DNA of 64,000 bases from Pseudomonas guariconensis. GTDB lineage: Bacteria > Pseudomonadota > Gammaproteobacteria > Pseudomonadales > Pseudomonadaceae. Numbering within the stretch: the stretch's first letter is position 1; each line of letters opens with the position of its first letter. The notes below the pieces were generated by a model. It did no database searches. It saw only the letters and a program-made list of their open reading frames with translations, and was not told where the DNA came from. Below are positions 10,816 to 19,942 of the stretch, one piece after another. The translations under genes and the position numbers were made by a program. The stretch is from the NCBI RefSeq assembly GCF_900102675.1, contig NZ_FMYX01000001.1:550001-614000 (forward strand). Direction: 5' to 3'.

Positions 10816-12014
10816 AGCGGCCTTGGGTGGATGGCAACCAGGTCGAGCTGCTGATCAACGGCGAGGCCTACTACGAACGCGTGTTCCAGGCCATGACCCA
10901 GGCCCGGGAAGAGATCCTGCTGGAGACCTTCATCATCTATGACGACAAGGTCGGCCAACGGCTTCAGCAAGTGCTGATCGATGCCGCCCGGCGCGATGTT
11001 CGCGTGGAAATCGCCGCCGATGGCTACGGCACGGCCGACCTGCCGGACGCCTTCATCTCGGCGATGACCGAAGCCGGTGTCCGCTTTCATGCCTTTGACC
11101 CGCAGCCGCGCCTGGCGGGCATGCGCACCAACCTGTTCCGCCGCCTGCACCGCAAGATCGTCGTGATCGACGGTGAGCGGGCGTTCATCGGCGGCATCAA
11201 CTACAGCGCCGATCACCTGGGCGACTTCGGCCCCATGGCCAAGCAGGATTACGCCGTGGAGGTCACAGGCCCGGTGGTCGCCCAGGTGCATGCGTCGAGT
11301 CGTCGTTTGTTGTCCCCGGTGCTGGAACCACCGAGCCAGGTACGGCCTGTCACCGACCCTTGCGGTCCGGCCAGCGCCGTGCTGGTGGAACGCGACAATG
11401 GCCGCCACCGCAACGACATCGAGGCCTACTACCTCGAAGGCTTTCGTCTGGCGCGTCAGCGTATCGTGGTGGCCAATGCCTATTTCTTCCCCGGTTACCG
11501 CTTGATGCGCGAGCTGCGCAATGCCGCCCGGCGTGGCGTCGAGGTCAGGCTGATCCTGCAGGGTCAGCCTGACATGCGTTGGGTCCGGGCCTTGTCGCGC
11601 CTGCTGTACAACTACCTGCTGCGCGACGGCGTTAAGATCCACGAGTACTGCCAGCGCCCGCTGCATGGCAAGGTCGCGCTGGTCGACGACCAGTGGGCCA
11701 CGGTGGGTTCGAGCAACCTCGATCCGCTGAGCCTGTCGTTCAACTTGGAAGCGAACCTGCTGATCCGCGACCGCACCTTCAACCAGCGGCTTTACCAGCA
11801 CCTTGACGAACTGGCCCATCAGCACTGCAAGGCGGTGACGTTGGAGCGCATGGTGCGAGGCTATTGGTGGCGGGCACCGCTGATCTTCCTGTGCTTCCAC
11901 GTGATCCGGCGTTTCCCGAAGATTGCCGGCTGGTTCCCTGCCCACCGCCAGAAACTGCAATCGGTGACACCGGGCGCGCAGGCTTCAGGCACCTATCACG
12001 AGGGCAACACCTGA
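10812..12014 (+). CDS. clsB: Cardiolipin synthase B-type phospholipase D protein
   Basis: This 400-residue protein carries two phospholipase D motifs. The first is [19 protein letters not shown] near residue 115; the second is [20 protein letters not shown] near residue 285. Two HKD motifs and this length fit ClsB, which makes cardiolipin from phosphatidylglycerol or phosphatidylethanolamine without the N-terminal membrane helices of ClsA. ATG 10812 overlaps the stop of the EEP gene (ATGA), and the stop overlaps the next start (TGATG), so the three genes are translationally coupled. Confidence 0.88.
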   Translation: MKRPWVDGNQVELLINGEAYYERVFQAMTQAREEILLETFIIYDDKVGQRLQQVLIDAARRDVRVEIAADGYGTADLPDAFISAMTEAGVRFHAFDPQPRLAGMRTNLFRRLHRKIVVIDGERAFIGGINYSADHLGDFGPMAKQDYAVEVTGPVVAQVHASSRRLLSPVLEPPSQVRPVTDPCGPASAVLVERDNGRHRNDIEAYYLEGFRLARQRIVVANAYFFPGYRLMRELRNAARRGVEVRLILQGQPDMRWVRALSRLLYNYLLRDGVKIHEYCQRPLHGKVALVDDQWATVGSSNLDPLSLSFNLEANLLIRDRTFNQRLYQHLDELAHQHCKAVTLERMVRGYWWRAPLIFLCFHVIRRFPKIAGWFPAHRQKLQSVTPGAQASGTYHEGNT

Positions 12015-12973
12015 TGGAACGCAAAGCCTGGCACACCTGGGGCAAGCGCCTGCTGACCCTGTTGTTCGTCGTCCTGATACCCGTGCTGCTCTACAGCCTT
12101 GCGCGCAACCTGGACTGGAACGAAGTGCGTCAGTCGCTGTTGGCCTACAAACCCGGCACTTTGGCCGTGGGCCTGGTGCTGGCGTTCACCAGCTACCTGG
12201 CGTTCGCCAGCTATGACCTGCTGGGCCGCGCCTACACCGGGCACCACCTGCCGGCGCGCCAGGTGTTGCCGGTGGCGTTCGTGTGCTACGCCTTCAACCT
12301 CAATTTCACTACCTGGGTCGGCGGCGTGGCGCTGCGCTATCGGCTGTACAGCCGGCTGGGCCTGGACACACCGACCATTACCCGAATCCTCACCTTGGGC
12401 CTGCTGACCAACTGGGTCGGCTACATGCTGCTGGCCGGCAGCGTGTTCGCCCTGCGCCTAGTCAAGCTCCCGGAAAACTGGGCGGTAGGCGCCACCGGGC
12501 TACAACTGATCGGCATCGCCTTGCTGGCTCTGGCGCTGGGCTACTTGCTGGCCTGCGGCTTCGCCAAACGCCGCACTTGGAGCCTGCGTGGCCACGAGCT
12601 GACCCTGCCCTCCCTGCGCCTGGCGCTGTGCCAGGTGGCCTTGGGCATGAGCAACTGGGCGTTGATGGCGGCACTGATTTACTGGCTGCTACCCCATGAC
12701 CTGTTCTACCCATCGATCCTTGGCATTCTGCTGATCAGTTGCGTGGCTGGGGTGGTCGCGCACATTCCCGCCGGGCTCGGTGTGCTGGAGGCGGTGTTCC
12801 TCGCGCTGCTGCATGGCCAGCTCGGCCAAGGCAGCCTGGTGGCCGCACTGCTGGGCTATCGCACCCTTTACTACCTGATTCCCTTGTTGGTGGCGTTGGT
12901 CATCTACCTGGTGCTGGAAAAACGCGCCAAGACCCTGCGCCAACGTGGCAAGGCCGCCTTGCGCAAGACCTGA
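12014..12973 (+). CDS. UPF0104 / lysylphosphatidylglycerol synthase-like integral membrane protein (YbhN-like)
   Basis: This 319-residue polytopic inner-membrane protein has about eight hydrophobic segments (the first at residues 12-30). It belongs to the LPG-synthase transmembrane/UPF0104 family; FNLNFTTWVGGVALRYRLYSRLG and VVAHIPAGLGVLEAV are family landmarks. It lacks the soluble aminoacyl-transferase domain of MprF. YbhN-type proteins accompany ClsB in enterobacteria and are suspected to flip or transport lipids. Start at ATG 12014 overlapping the clsB stop. A longer frame upstream is only read-through into clsB. Confidence 0.85.
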   Translation: MERKAWHTWGKRLLTLLFVVLIPVLLYSLARNLDWNEVRQSLLAYKPGTLAVGLVLAFTSYLAFASYDLLGRAYTGHHLPARQVLPVAFVCYAFNLNFTTWVGGVALRYRLYSRLGLDTPTITRILTLGLLTNWVGYMLLAGSVFALRLVKLPENWAVGATGLQLIGIALLALALGYLLACGFAKRRTWSLRGHELTLPSLRLALCQVALGMSNWALMAALIYWLLPHDLFYPSILGILLISCVAGVVAHIPAGLGVLEAVFLALLHGQLGQGSLVAALLGYRTLYYLIPLLVALVIYLVLEKRAKTLRQRGKAALRKT

Positions 12974-13001
12974 CGAAGGCCCCCGGGCCGGGAGGTGTCC
13001 G

Positions 13002-13430
13002 ATGCGTTTTCCCTTTGTGCTGTTGATGCTCGCCAGCCTGGCGAGCACCCAGGCGCTGGCCGAGGCCTGCGACGTGCTCACCCGCTCCTCCAGCGACGCG
13101 GTAAAGCCTGTGGAGCGGCACACCTGCTACAGCTACAGCAACATGCCCGCCGAAGCTATCGCCTGGTCGTGCAGCAACGAGAGCAAGGACATGCTCAGTA
13201 CCCAGAAGCGCTCCGTCGCCCGCTGCGCCGATGGCAGCGTCGGTAGTTGCATCGCGCCGCTGACTCAAGAGTCGTTGGCCAACCCCAACGCTGCCGGGCG
13301 CGACCAACCTTCGACACGCCCGGCCCTGCCCAAGGACGCCCGAGTGATCACCTACTACTACGACACACCGAGCCTGGGCCAGGCACGCGCCGACTGCGAA
13401 CGCAATGACGGGATCTGGCAAACCCATTGA
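13002..13430 (+). CDS. Hypothetical secreted protein with conserved cysteines
   Basis: The 142-residue product has a clear signal peptide (MRFPFVLLMLASLASTQALA, cut probably before EACDV), then a mature domain with about six cysteines (CDVL, CYSY, CSNE, RCAD, SCIA, DCER) suggesting periplasmic disulfides. GGGAGG before the ATG at 13002 fixes the start. It follows the ybhN-like gene by 28 bp and may be co-transcribed. I do not recognise a domain. Confidence 0.72.
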   Translation: MRFPFVLLMLASLASTQALAEACDVLTRSSSDAVKPVERHTCYSYSNMPAEAIAWSCSNESKDMLSTQKRSVARCADGSVGSCIAPLTQESLANPNAAGRDQPSTRPALPKDARVITYYYDTPSLGQARADCERNDGIWQTH

Positions 13431-13520
13431 CCGTCGGTCGAAACCGAGGAACGACGGGGCTTGGCGAGCGTTCAGCCGTAGTAGTCGACAGCGATTTCCA
13501 ACACCAGGGAGATAACCGCC

Positions 13521-13898
13521 ATGCCACGTGGAGACAAAGACAAATACACCGACAAACAGAAACGCAAGGCCGAGCACATCGAGGAAAGCTACGAAGCCAA
13601 GGGCGTGTCCAAGGACGAAGCCGAGTCCCGCGCCTGGGCCACGGTCAACAAACAGTCGGGCGGTGGGGAGCGCAAGGGCGGCTCCGGCCAGAAGAAAAGC
13701 CCTCAGGCCAAGCAAAAGTCCCGTGAATCGTCGGCCAAACGCGCTGCGGCAACGCGCCGTGGCGTGCCTCGGCCTGGGCAGCAGTTGGAAGACATGACCA
13801 AGACCGAACTGATGGACCGAGCGCGCAAGCAGCACATCCCGGGGCGCTCGACCATGCGCAAGGCTGAGCTGATCGACGCGTTGCGGCGGGCGGCCTGA
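13521..13898 (+). CDS. Small basic protein with Rho N-terminal (SAP-like) domain
   Basis: The 125-residue, Lys/Arg-rich protein has a charged N-terminal part, DKYTDKQKRKAEHIEESY, and a Gly/Lys/Ser-rich linker. Residues about 90-125 contain DMTKTELMDRARKQHIPGRS, then MRKAELIDALR, a Rho termination factor N-terminal/SAP-type helix pair. Such proteins probably bind nucleic acid; some pseudomonad annotations call them plasmid stabilisation proteins without evidence I can confirm. GGGAGA precedes the ATG. It stands alone, convergent with the metallothionein gene across a strong hairpin. Confidence 0.75.
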   Translation: MPRGDKDKYTDKQKRKAEHIEESYEAKGVSKDEAESRAWATVNKQSGGGERKGGSGQKKSPQAKQKSRESSAKRAAATRRGVPRPGQQLEDMTKTELMDRARKQHIPGRSTMRKAELIDALRRAA

Positions 13899-13902
13899 GC
13901 AA

Positions 13903-13923
13903 GGGGGCCGCCTGGCGGCCCCC
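13903..13923. terminator. GC-only hairpin between convergent genes
   Basis: GGGGGCCGCC at 13903-13912 and its complement at 13914-13923 form an almost loopless palindrome between the stop of the Rho-N protein and the stop of the metallothionein. It has no U-tract, so it is a stabilising or bidirectional pause structure rather than a textbook intrinsic terminator. Confidence 0.5.
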
Positions 13924-13930
13924 ACGACGG

Positions 13931-14161
13931 TCAAGGCGAGATCGGATCGCTGGCCGGGAAGGTTTCGTCCAGCGCGTTATCCACGTTGGTTTCCTTGGGC
14001 TGGACCATCTCGGCACAGTTGCAATCGGCCATGCGGCATGGCTCGCCATTGCGGTGACCGGTGGCGCAGGCTTCACAGCAGTAGGCTTTGTCATCCTGCA
14101 GGATCGCATTGGCATCCACGGTGCAGGAACAATGATTACAGGCACAACGTTGCTCGGTCAT
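13931..14161 (-). CDS. Bacterial metallothionein
   Basis: The 76-residue Cys-rich protein of the pseudomonad metallothionein family (BmtA/PmtA type) would bind Zn, Cd or Cu in the cytoplasm through clustered thiolates. The N-terminal RCACNHCSC, central YCCEACATGH and following CRMADCNC clusters give ten cysteines, plus a histidine. The C-terminal tail NALDETFPASDPISP is a conserved pseudomonad feature. It begins two bases downstream of the preceding minus-strand gene's stop, so the two genes share a transcript. Confidence 0.93.
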   Translation of the reverse strand: MTEQRCACNHCSCTVDANAILQDDKAYCCEACATGHRNGEPCRMADCNCAEMVQPKETNVDNALDETFPASDPISP

Positions 14162-14163
14162 GG

Positions 14164-14631
14164 TCAGCTCCTTTCATCGTCTTCATCGGTCGGCGAAACC
14201 TCGTCGGTCCACGGCTCGCCATCCAGGGGTGCAGAGCGGGCCAGTTCGGCCTCGTCCAGGCCAATGCCACCACCGATCTCGTGCTCTTGCACCCTGCGCA
14301 GGGTCTTGTCTGCCGGGCCGCCGGCACCGGGTTCGTGCGGGTCACGGGCGCCGGTCTGGTCGTAGAGCGTGTCCGGGCTCAGGTCGTCGAGGGTGACGTT
14401 GTCTTCATGGAGGCTGTCGCTCAGGGCTTCGCCGCCGGTCATGCCGCTTTCGGCCACGCGTTCTGGTGGGTATTCCTGGGCGACTTCTTGGGCCGGGCGC
14501 TCGTCCCCCGCGCGGCCTTCGCGCTCGTCTTGGCGGTCGCTGAAATCCAGCTCACGCACACTGCCCATCCGGTCCTCGGTATCGTCGATTTCAACCGGGG
14601 TCCTGGTTTTCGGATCGTCTGGCTGGGGCAT
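14164..14631 (-). CDS. Acidic, low-complexity pseudomonad protein upstream of metallothionein
   Basis: The 155-residue, strongly acidic (Asp/Glu-rich), proline-containing soluble protein has no signal or membrane segment and is probably largely disordered. Similar proteins in pseudomonads carry the name HPr-related phosphotransferase protein, but I see no HPr active-site histidine motif. It is first in a two-gene minus-strand operon with the metallothionein (2-bp gap). Its promoter region (14632-14789) is shared divergently with ligD. Function unknown. Confidence 0.7.
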   Translation of the reverse strand: MPQPDDPKTRTPVEIDDTEDRMGSVRELDFSDRQDEREGRAGDERPAQEVAQEYPPERVAESGMTGGEALSDSLHEDNVTLDDLSPDTLYDQTGARDPHEPGAGGPADKTLRRVQEHEIGGGIGLDEAELARSAPLDGEPWTDEVSPTDEDDERS

Positions 14632-14789
14632 CTGGGCTCTCCGTCAGGTGGGTTCATGCGGTCGACTGCCGGGGCTGGACAATGATTCAGACTTTCTGCC
14701 CGGCGGCGCAGCCGCGGTAAAAAATCTGAACTCTCAAGCGTAACGCTCCCTCCCACATCTAGAGACCCGCGAACCTCCCGGAGCCCGCC

Positions 14790-17285
14790 ATGGCCAAGCC
14801 CCTGCAGGAGTACCAGCGCAAGCGCGACTTCAACGCCACGCCCGAGCCGGCCGGCACCCGACGCCGAGGCAGGCCGGCGCATGCCTTGCAGTACTGCATC
14901 CAGAAACACGACGCCAGCCATCTGCACTATGACTTTCGCCTGGAGCTGGACGGCACCCTCAAGAGCTGGGCCATTCCCAAGGGCCCCTCGCTGGACCCAA
15001 AGGTTCGGCGCCTGGCCATCCATGTGGAGGACCACCCGCTCGACTACGCCGATTTCGAAGGTCATATCCCCGAAGGGCACTACGGGGCCGGCGATGTGAT
15101 CGTCTGGGACCGGGGTGTCTGGGAGCCGGAGGGTGATCCTCGCAGTGCCTATGCCAAGGGCAAGCTGCGTTTCCGCCTGCAAGGCGAGAAGCTCGCCGGG
15201 GTCTGGAACCTGTTCCGCACCCACCTGGCCGGCAAGAAGGAACAGTGGATGCTGGTCAAGTCCGACGACGACCAAGCCCGCAGCGAAAGCGACTACAGCA
15301 TCGTCGAAGCCCAGCCCGACAGCGTGCTCAGCGAGCGCACATTGCTGCCGCGTCGGGCCAAGGCCCAGGCAACGCCAGCCAAGCGCGCGGCCAGCCCCCG
15401 AACACGGGTAGCCAACGCCAAGAAAGCCGAGTTGCCCGAGCATCTGCAACCGCAACTGGCGACGCTGGTGGATGCTCCGCCGTCTGGCGACTGGCGCTAC
15501 GAGGTCAAGTTCGACGGCTACCGCATCCTCGCCCGTATCGAGGGGTCGGACGTGCGCCTGTTCACCCGCAATGGCCACGATTGGAGCGCGAAGATGCCGC
15601 ACCAGGTGCAGGCCCTGCGCGATCTAAAGCTCAAGTCCGCCTGGCTCGATGGCGAGGTGGTGGTCGCCGGGGAAAACGGCCTGGCCGACTTCCAGGCCCT
15701 TCAGAACGCCTTCGATACCGAGCATGACGAGCGCATCACCTATTACGTGTTCGACCTGCCCTTTCTCGGCGGCCAGGACCTGCGCCAAGTGCCGTTGCAG
15801 GATCGACGCGAGACCTTGCGGCAATTGCTGGAGGGCCGTGAGTCGGAGCAGGTGAAATATTCGGCCGACTTCGACCAGCCCGTCGACTCGCTGCTCGACA
15901 GCGCCTGTCGCCTGGAGCTCGAAGGCCTGATCGGCAAGCGCGCCGACAGCCCCTATAGCGGCCGGCGCAGCAGCGACTGGATCAAGCTCAAGTGCAAGCA
16001 ACGCCAGGAGTTCGTGATTGTCGGCTATACCGAGCCCAAGGGCAGTCGCAACGGCTTTGGCGCGCTGCTGCTTGCCCTGCACGACAACGACAGCGGCCAG
16101 CTGCGTTACGCCGGCAAGGTCGGCACCGGCTTTAGCACCACCACACTGGACAGCATCCACGCCCGACTCAAGCCGCTGGAGGTGGACAAGCCCGCCCTGG
16201 CCAAGCCGCTGACCGGTGCCGATGCCCGCGGGGTGCACTGGCTCAAACCCCAGCTGCTGGCCGAGGTCGCCTATGCCCAGATGACCCGTGACGGCGTGGT
16301 GCGCCACTCGGTGTTCCATGGCCTGCGCGATGACAAACCCGCCACCGCCATCGACCTGGAGCGCGCCATGCCCAAGACCCGCGTCGCCAAGCCCTCACCC
16401 GAGACCACGCTCGGTGACCTGCGCCTGACCCATCCGGACCGGGTGATCGATGCCAGCAGCGGCGTGACCAAGCGCCAGGTCGCCGAATACTACGCCCAGG
16501 TCGCGCCGTGGATCCTGCCGCAGCTCAAGGATCGCCCCGTGGCCCTGGTGCGTGCCCCTGAGGGCCTGGGCGGCGAGCTGTTCTTCCAGAAAAACGCCGG
16601 GCAACTGCACATTCCAGACGTGGTGAGCTACAGCAAGGCCCAGGCTGGCCAGGCGGCGATGATCCTCAACAGTGCCGGAAGCCTTCTGGGGGCGGTGCAG
16701 ATGAACATGCTCGAACTGCACACCTGGAACGGCACCGACAAGGACTTCGACAAACCCGATCGCTTCGTCCTCGACCTGGACCCGGACCCGGCGCTGCCTT
16801 GGAAGGCCATGCTGGAAGCCACGCAACTGACCCTCACCCTGCTCGACGAACTGGGGCTGAAAGTGTTTCTCAAGACCAGCGGTGGCAAAGGCATGCACCT
16901 GGTGGTGCCGCTGACGCGCCGCGCAGGCTGGGATGAGGTGAAAGACTTCAGCCACGCCATCGTCCAATACCTGGCCCGGCTCTTCCCCGAGCGCCTGAGC
17001 GCAGTGTCCGGCCCCAAGAACCGGGTCGGGCGCATCTTCATCGACTACCTGCGCAACGGCAAAGGCGCGACCACGGTCAGCGCTTATTCCCTGCGCGCCC
17101 GCGAGGGCCTGCCGGTGTCTGTACCGATCTGGCGCGAGGAGTTACCCCAGCTCAAGGGCGCCAACCAATGGCACATCGGCAACCTGGCCGAGCGTCTGGC
17201 GGAAGTCGACGACCCTTGGGCGGATCTTGCCAAGACACGCCAGTCGATCACCGCTCGCATGCGCAAGCAGATGGGGCTGAACTGA
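14790..17285 (+). CDS. ligD: Multifunctional DNA ligase D (non-homologous end joining)
   Basis: The 831-residue enzyme has three domains. Residues 30-200 are the 3'-phosphoesterase (QKHDASHLHYDFRLELDG and the EGHYGAGDVIVWD metal/His segments). Residues 215-530 are the ATP-dependent ligase, with the adenylated lysine in YEVKFDGYRI, EGLIGKRADSPY and SDWIKLK. Residues 540-831 are the primase-like polymerase, with the catalytic DLDPDP, then KTSGGKGMHLVVPL and the IDYLRNGKGATTVSAYS region. With Ku (20710-21552) it seals double-strand breaks, typically in stationary phase. CCCGGAG precedes the ATG. Its stop overlaps the next start (TGATG), so it heads a six-gene operon. Confidence 0.96.
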   Translation: MAKPLQEYQRKRDFNATPEPAGTRRRGRPAHALQYCIQKHDASHLHYDFRLELDGTLKSWAIPKGPSLDPKVRRLAIHVEDHPLDYADFEGHIPEGHYGAGDVIVWDRGVWEPEGDPRSAYAKGKLRFRLQGEKLAGVWNLFRTHLAGKKEQWMLVKSDDDQARSESDYSIVEAQPDSVLSERTLLPRRAKAQATPAKRAASPRTRVANAKKAELPEHLQPQLATLVDAPPSGDWRYEVKFDGYRILARIEGSDVRLFTRNGHDWSAKMPHQVQALRDLKLKSAWLDGEVVVAGENGLADFQALQNAFDTEHDERITYYVFDLPFLGGQDLRQVPLQDRRETLRQLLEGRESEQVKYSADFDQPVDSLLDSACRLELEGLIGKRADSPYSGRRSSDWIKLKCKQRQEFVIVGYTEPKGSRNGFGALLLALHDNDSGQLRYAGKVGTGFSTTTLDSIHARLKPLEVDKPALAKPLTGADARGVHWLKPQLLAEVAYAQMTRDGVVRHSVFHGLRDDKPATAIDLERAMPKTRVAKPSPETTLGDLRLTHPDRVIDASSGVTKRQVAEYYAQVAPWILPQLKDRPVALVRAPEGLGGELFFQKNAGQLHIPDVVSYSKAQAGQAAMILNSAGSLLGAVQMNMLELHTWNGTDKDFDKPDRFVLDLDPDPALPWKAMLEATQLTLTLLDELGLKVFLKTSGGKGMHLVVPLTRRAGWDEVKDFSHAIVQYLARLFPERLSAVSGPKNRVGRIFIDYLRNGKGATTVSAYSLRAREGLPVSVPIWREELPQLKGANQWHIGNLAERLAEVDDPWADLAKTRQSITARMRKQMGLN

Positions 17286-17533
17286 TGGCGGTACTGCTCG
17301 ACCTTCTGCAATGGCCCGCCATGCTGCTGACCGTGCTGGCCGCCTGGTGCATCGGTTCCCGTCAGCCACGTCGACGCCGGGCGGGCTTCTGCTGCTTCAT
17401 CAGCAGCAACGTGCTGTGGGTGATCTGGGGTTGGCAAGTACAGGCCTGGGCCTTGATCGTGCTGCAGTTCTGCCTGTGCGCCATGAACCTGCGCGGCTGG
17501 AAGAAGAACACCACGGGGGAGCCCAGTACATGA
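17285..17533 (+). CDS. Small inner-membrane protein coupled to ligD
   Basis: The 82-residue protein has two or three hydrophobic segments (MAVLLDLLQWPAMLLTVLAA, then FCCFISSNVLWVIWGWQVQA and a following stretch) separated by a basic RQPRRRRAG loop. The ATG at 17285 shares its A with the ligD stop, and its own stop lies in an ATGA overlap with the acyl-CoA dehydrogenase-like gene. The overlaps imply translational coupling. No known family recognised; possibly a membrane anchor or modulator. Confidence 0.7.
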   Translation: MAVLLDLLQWPAMLLTVLAAWCIGSRQPRRRRAGFCCFISSNVLWVIWGWQVQAWALIVLQFCLCAMNLRGWKKNTTGEPST

Positions 17534-18573
17534 GCATCGTCCAGGATTTCGACCTGACCAACCTCGACCGCCTGCTGCGCACGTTCACCGAACGCCCCCA
17601 GGCGTTGAACCTCGATACCCAGTTGCCTGTACTGATGCAGGCCTTGCAGGCCGATCATCTCGACCTGCTGCCACTGCCCGGTCAAGGACACACGCTACAG
17701 CGCTGGCAGACACTCGCCCGCATTGCCGGCTGCGACCTGGCCCTGGCCAAGCTCTACGAAGGGCACACCGATGCCCTGGCGATCCTCGCCGAATGTGGTG
17801 CGCCGCACCTGGTCGGCGACGGCGTCTGGGGCGTGTGGGCCGCAGAGCCGCCGGATGCCCGGGCCCGCATCCTCGCCCGTCATGACGATCAGGTACGACT
17901 GGGTGGATGTAAAGCCTGGTGTTCCGGTGCGTTGCAGATCGACCGGGCACTGATCACGGCCTGGGGTGATGACGGCCAACCGCAGCTGGTAGCGATCGAA
18001 CTGGCCCATCCCAACCAGCGTATCCAGGTGGAACAATGGCAAGCCGTGGGCATGGCCACCACGACCAGCGTGGAGATCAGGTTCGACGATGCACCGGGGA
18101 TTGCCGTGGGCCGCCCCGGGCAATACCTCCAGCGTCCTGGGTTCTGGCACGGCGGCGCGGGGATCGCCGCCTGCTGGTACGGCGCAGCCGAGGCCTTGGC
18201 GGATTACCTGCGCGAGCATTGCCGCAAGCCGACACCGGACGCCCACGCCCAGGCACACCTGGGTGCGGTGGATGCCGCGCTATACGGTGCTCGCGCTGCG
18301 CTGCGCGAATGCGCCGGATGGATCGACCGGCAGCCGACCGCCGACGCCAGCTTCGAGGTGCGCCGCACCCGCGCCCAGGTCGAGCACGCGGTCGAGCAGG
18401 TCATCCACCATGTAGGCCGAGCATTGGGTGCCACACCCTTTTGCCGCAGCAGCCACTTCGCCCGGTTGAGCGCCGACCTGCCGGTGTACCTGCGCCAGAG
18501 CCATGCCGAACGGGACCTGGCAGCGCTCGGGCAACAACTGGCCCAGGTGCCGGCCGGAGCATGGCAGCTATGA
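17530..18573 (+). CDS. Acyl-CoA dehydrogenase-like flavoprotein of unknown substrate
   Basis: The 347-residue protein resembles the acyl-CoA dehydrogenase fold. It has an N-terminal helical part, a middle beta domain with GCKAWCSGALQIDRALITA (the place where the FAD/acyl strands lie) and a C-terminal helical bundle. It is shorter than catabolic acyl-CoA dehydrogenases (about 380) and I cannot place a catalytic glutamate confidently, so it may act on a carrier-bound or unusual substrate. ATG 17530 overlaps the previous stop, and the gene ends in an ATGA overlap with the PIG-L gene. Confidence 0.75.
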   Translation: MSIVQDFDLTNLDRLLRTFTERPQALNLDTQLPVLMQALQADHLDLLPLPGQGHTLQRWQTLARIAGCDLALAKLYEGHTDALAILAECGAPHLVGDGVWGVWAAEPPDARARILARHDDQVRLGGCKAWCSGALQIDRALITAWGDDGQPQLVAIELAHPNQRIQVEQWQAVGMATTTSVEIRFDDAPGIAVGRPGQYLQRPGFWHGGAGIAACWYGAAEALADYLREHCRKPTPDAHAQAHLGAVDAALYGARAALRECAGWIDRQPTADASFEVRRTRAQVEHAVEQVIHHVGRALGATPFCRSSHFARLSADLPVYLRQSHAERDLAALGQQLAQVPAGAWQL

Positions 18574-19325
18574 CCGACGACCCGATCAGTAACAGCAGCG
18601 GCACACCCTGGCGTCAGTGGCAACAGGCCGCGCATCTGGCCCGGGCCACGTGGATCGCGCCCGATCAACTGTGCCCACCCGGGCGACGCCTGGTACTGGT
18701 GGCCCCTCACCCGGACGACGAAATCCTAATGGCCGGTGGCCTGCTCGCAGGTTTCGCCGGGCGCGAGCACGACTTGCTGTTGATCTCCGTCACCGACGGC
18801 GAGGCCAGTCACCCCGGCTCCAGCCAGTGGACCGAGCACCGCCTGCGCCGGCATCGGCCGCTGGAAAGCCGTCAGGCTCTGCAGCTGCTGGGCCTTGATC
18901 TTGCACAGCTGGACTGGCAGCGCCTGCACCTGAAGGACGGTGCAGTGCCCCGCGACGAAGCCTTTCTGGTCAATCACCTTAGCCAGCTGCTCAAGGCCGA
19001 CGACCTGCTGTTGACGACTTGGCGCGGTGACGGGCATGCCGATCACGAAGCGGTCGGTCGCGCTGCCGCCCAGGCCTGCCAAGCCCGCAAGGTACAACTG
19101 GCCGAGGTGCCTATCTGGGCGTGGCATTGGGCCCGCGCAGACGATCCTAGCCTGCCTTGGCCGCGTGCTCACCGCATCGCACTGGATGAAACCCGCCTGG
19201 CCCGCAAGCGCCAAGCGCTGTCCGCGCACCTGAGCCAACTGCAGCCTGACGGCGAACGAGCGCCAGTATTGAAGCCCACCTTGCTGGAGTGCCTGTTGCA
19301 GCCTTTTGAACTGGTTCTGCTTTGA
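18570..19325 (+). CDS. PIG-L (LmbE-like) zinc deacetylase
   Basis: The 251-residue protein of the PIG-L/LmbE family (carbohydrate esterase 14) removes N-acetyl groups from GlcNAc-type substrates. The zinc and catalytic motif APHPDDEILMAGG is near residue 50, and the second ligand region GHADHEAVGRAA near residue 155. The start at 18570 (ATGA overlap) is preferred over the ATG at 18561 because GGAG at 18556-18559 is correctly spaced for it. It is followed by a NodS-like methyltransferase and a GT2, suggesting deacetylation and then N-modification of an amino-sugar product. Confidence 0.88.
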   Translation: MTDDPISNSSGTPWRQWQQAAHLARATWIAPDQLCPPGRRLVLVAPHPDDEILMAGGLLAGFAGREHDLLLISVTDGEASHPGSSQWTEHRLRRHRPLESRQALQLLGLDLAQLDWQRLHLKDGAVPRDEAFLVNHLSQLLKADDLLLTTWRGDGHADHEAVGRAAAQACQARKVQLAEVPIWAWHWARADDPSLPWPRAHRIALDETRLARKRQALSAHLSQLQPDGERAPVLKPTLLECLLQPFELVLL

Positions 19326-19342
19326 ATGGAAACGGAGTCGCC

Positions 19343-19942
19343 ATGAGCCTCGATGCGCAGTATTTCGCCGACCTGTACGCCACCAGCGACGACCCTTGGG
19401 CCTTCCGCACCCGCTGGTACGAGCGGCGCAAGCGCGAGCTGGTGCTCGCCAGCCTGCCGCAACAGTGTTATCGGCGCATCTTCGAGCCCGCCTGCGCAAA
19501 CGGCGAGCTGAGCATTCTGCTGGCTGAGCGTTGCGCCACGCTCCTGTGCCAGGACATCGACGCCACGGCCGTGAGCCTTGCACGCGAACGCCTGGCGACT
19601 GCCACCCACGTTCAGGTCGAACAAGGCCGCCTGCCGGGCGATTGGCCCGGCGGCCAGTTCGACCTGATCGTCCTGAGCGAGATCGGCTATTACCTGGACC
19701 CGACCGACTGGCTGCAGGTAATCGAACAATCGGTGGCCAGCCTCAGCCATGACGGCGGCTTGCTCGCCTGCCATTGGCGCCACCCGATCGTCGGCTGCCC
19801 GCAGGATGGTCGCGAAGTGCACGAACTGATCGCCCGTCACCTGCCGCTGTACCCAGTGTTGCGTCATGAAGAGGCGGATTTTCTGCTCGAATATTGGTCG
19901 TGCCAGCCCAGCGTGGTGGACCTGGACGAGACCTGCCCATGA
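19343..19942 (+). CDS. NodS-like SAM-dependent methyltransferase
   Basis: The 199-residue class I methyltransferase has the SAM-binding motif FEPACANGELSILLAE near residue 45 and the acidic ribose contact QDIDATAV. The opening segment DPWAFRTRWYERRKRELVLA is characteristic of the NodS family, whose namesake N-methylates a deacetylated chito-oligosaccharide. Start at ATG 19343 with ACGGAG upstream; the longer frame begins at a TTG overlapping the PIG-L stop. Its stop overlaps the GT2 start. The likely substrate is the free amine left by the PIG-L enzyme. Confidence 0.86.
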   Translation: MSLDAQYFADLYATSDDPWAFRTRWYERRKRELVLASLPQQCYRRIFEPACANGELSILLAERCATLLCQDIDATAVSLARERLATATHVQVEQGRLPGDWPGGQFDLIVLSEIGYYLDPTDWLQVIEQSVASLSHDGGLLACHWRHPIVGCPQDGREVHELIARHLPLYPVLRHEEADFLLEYWSCQPSVVDLDETCP

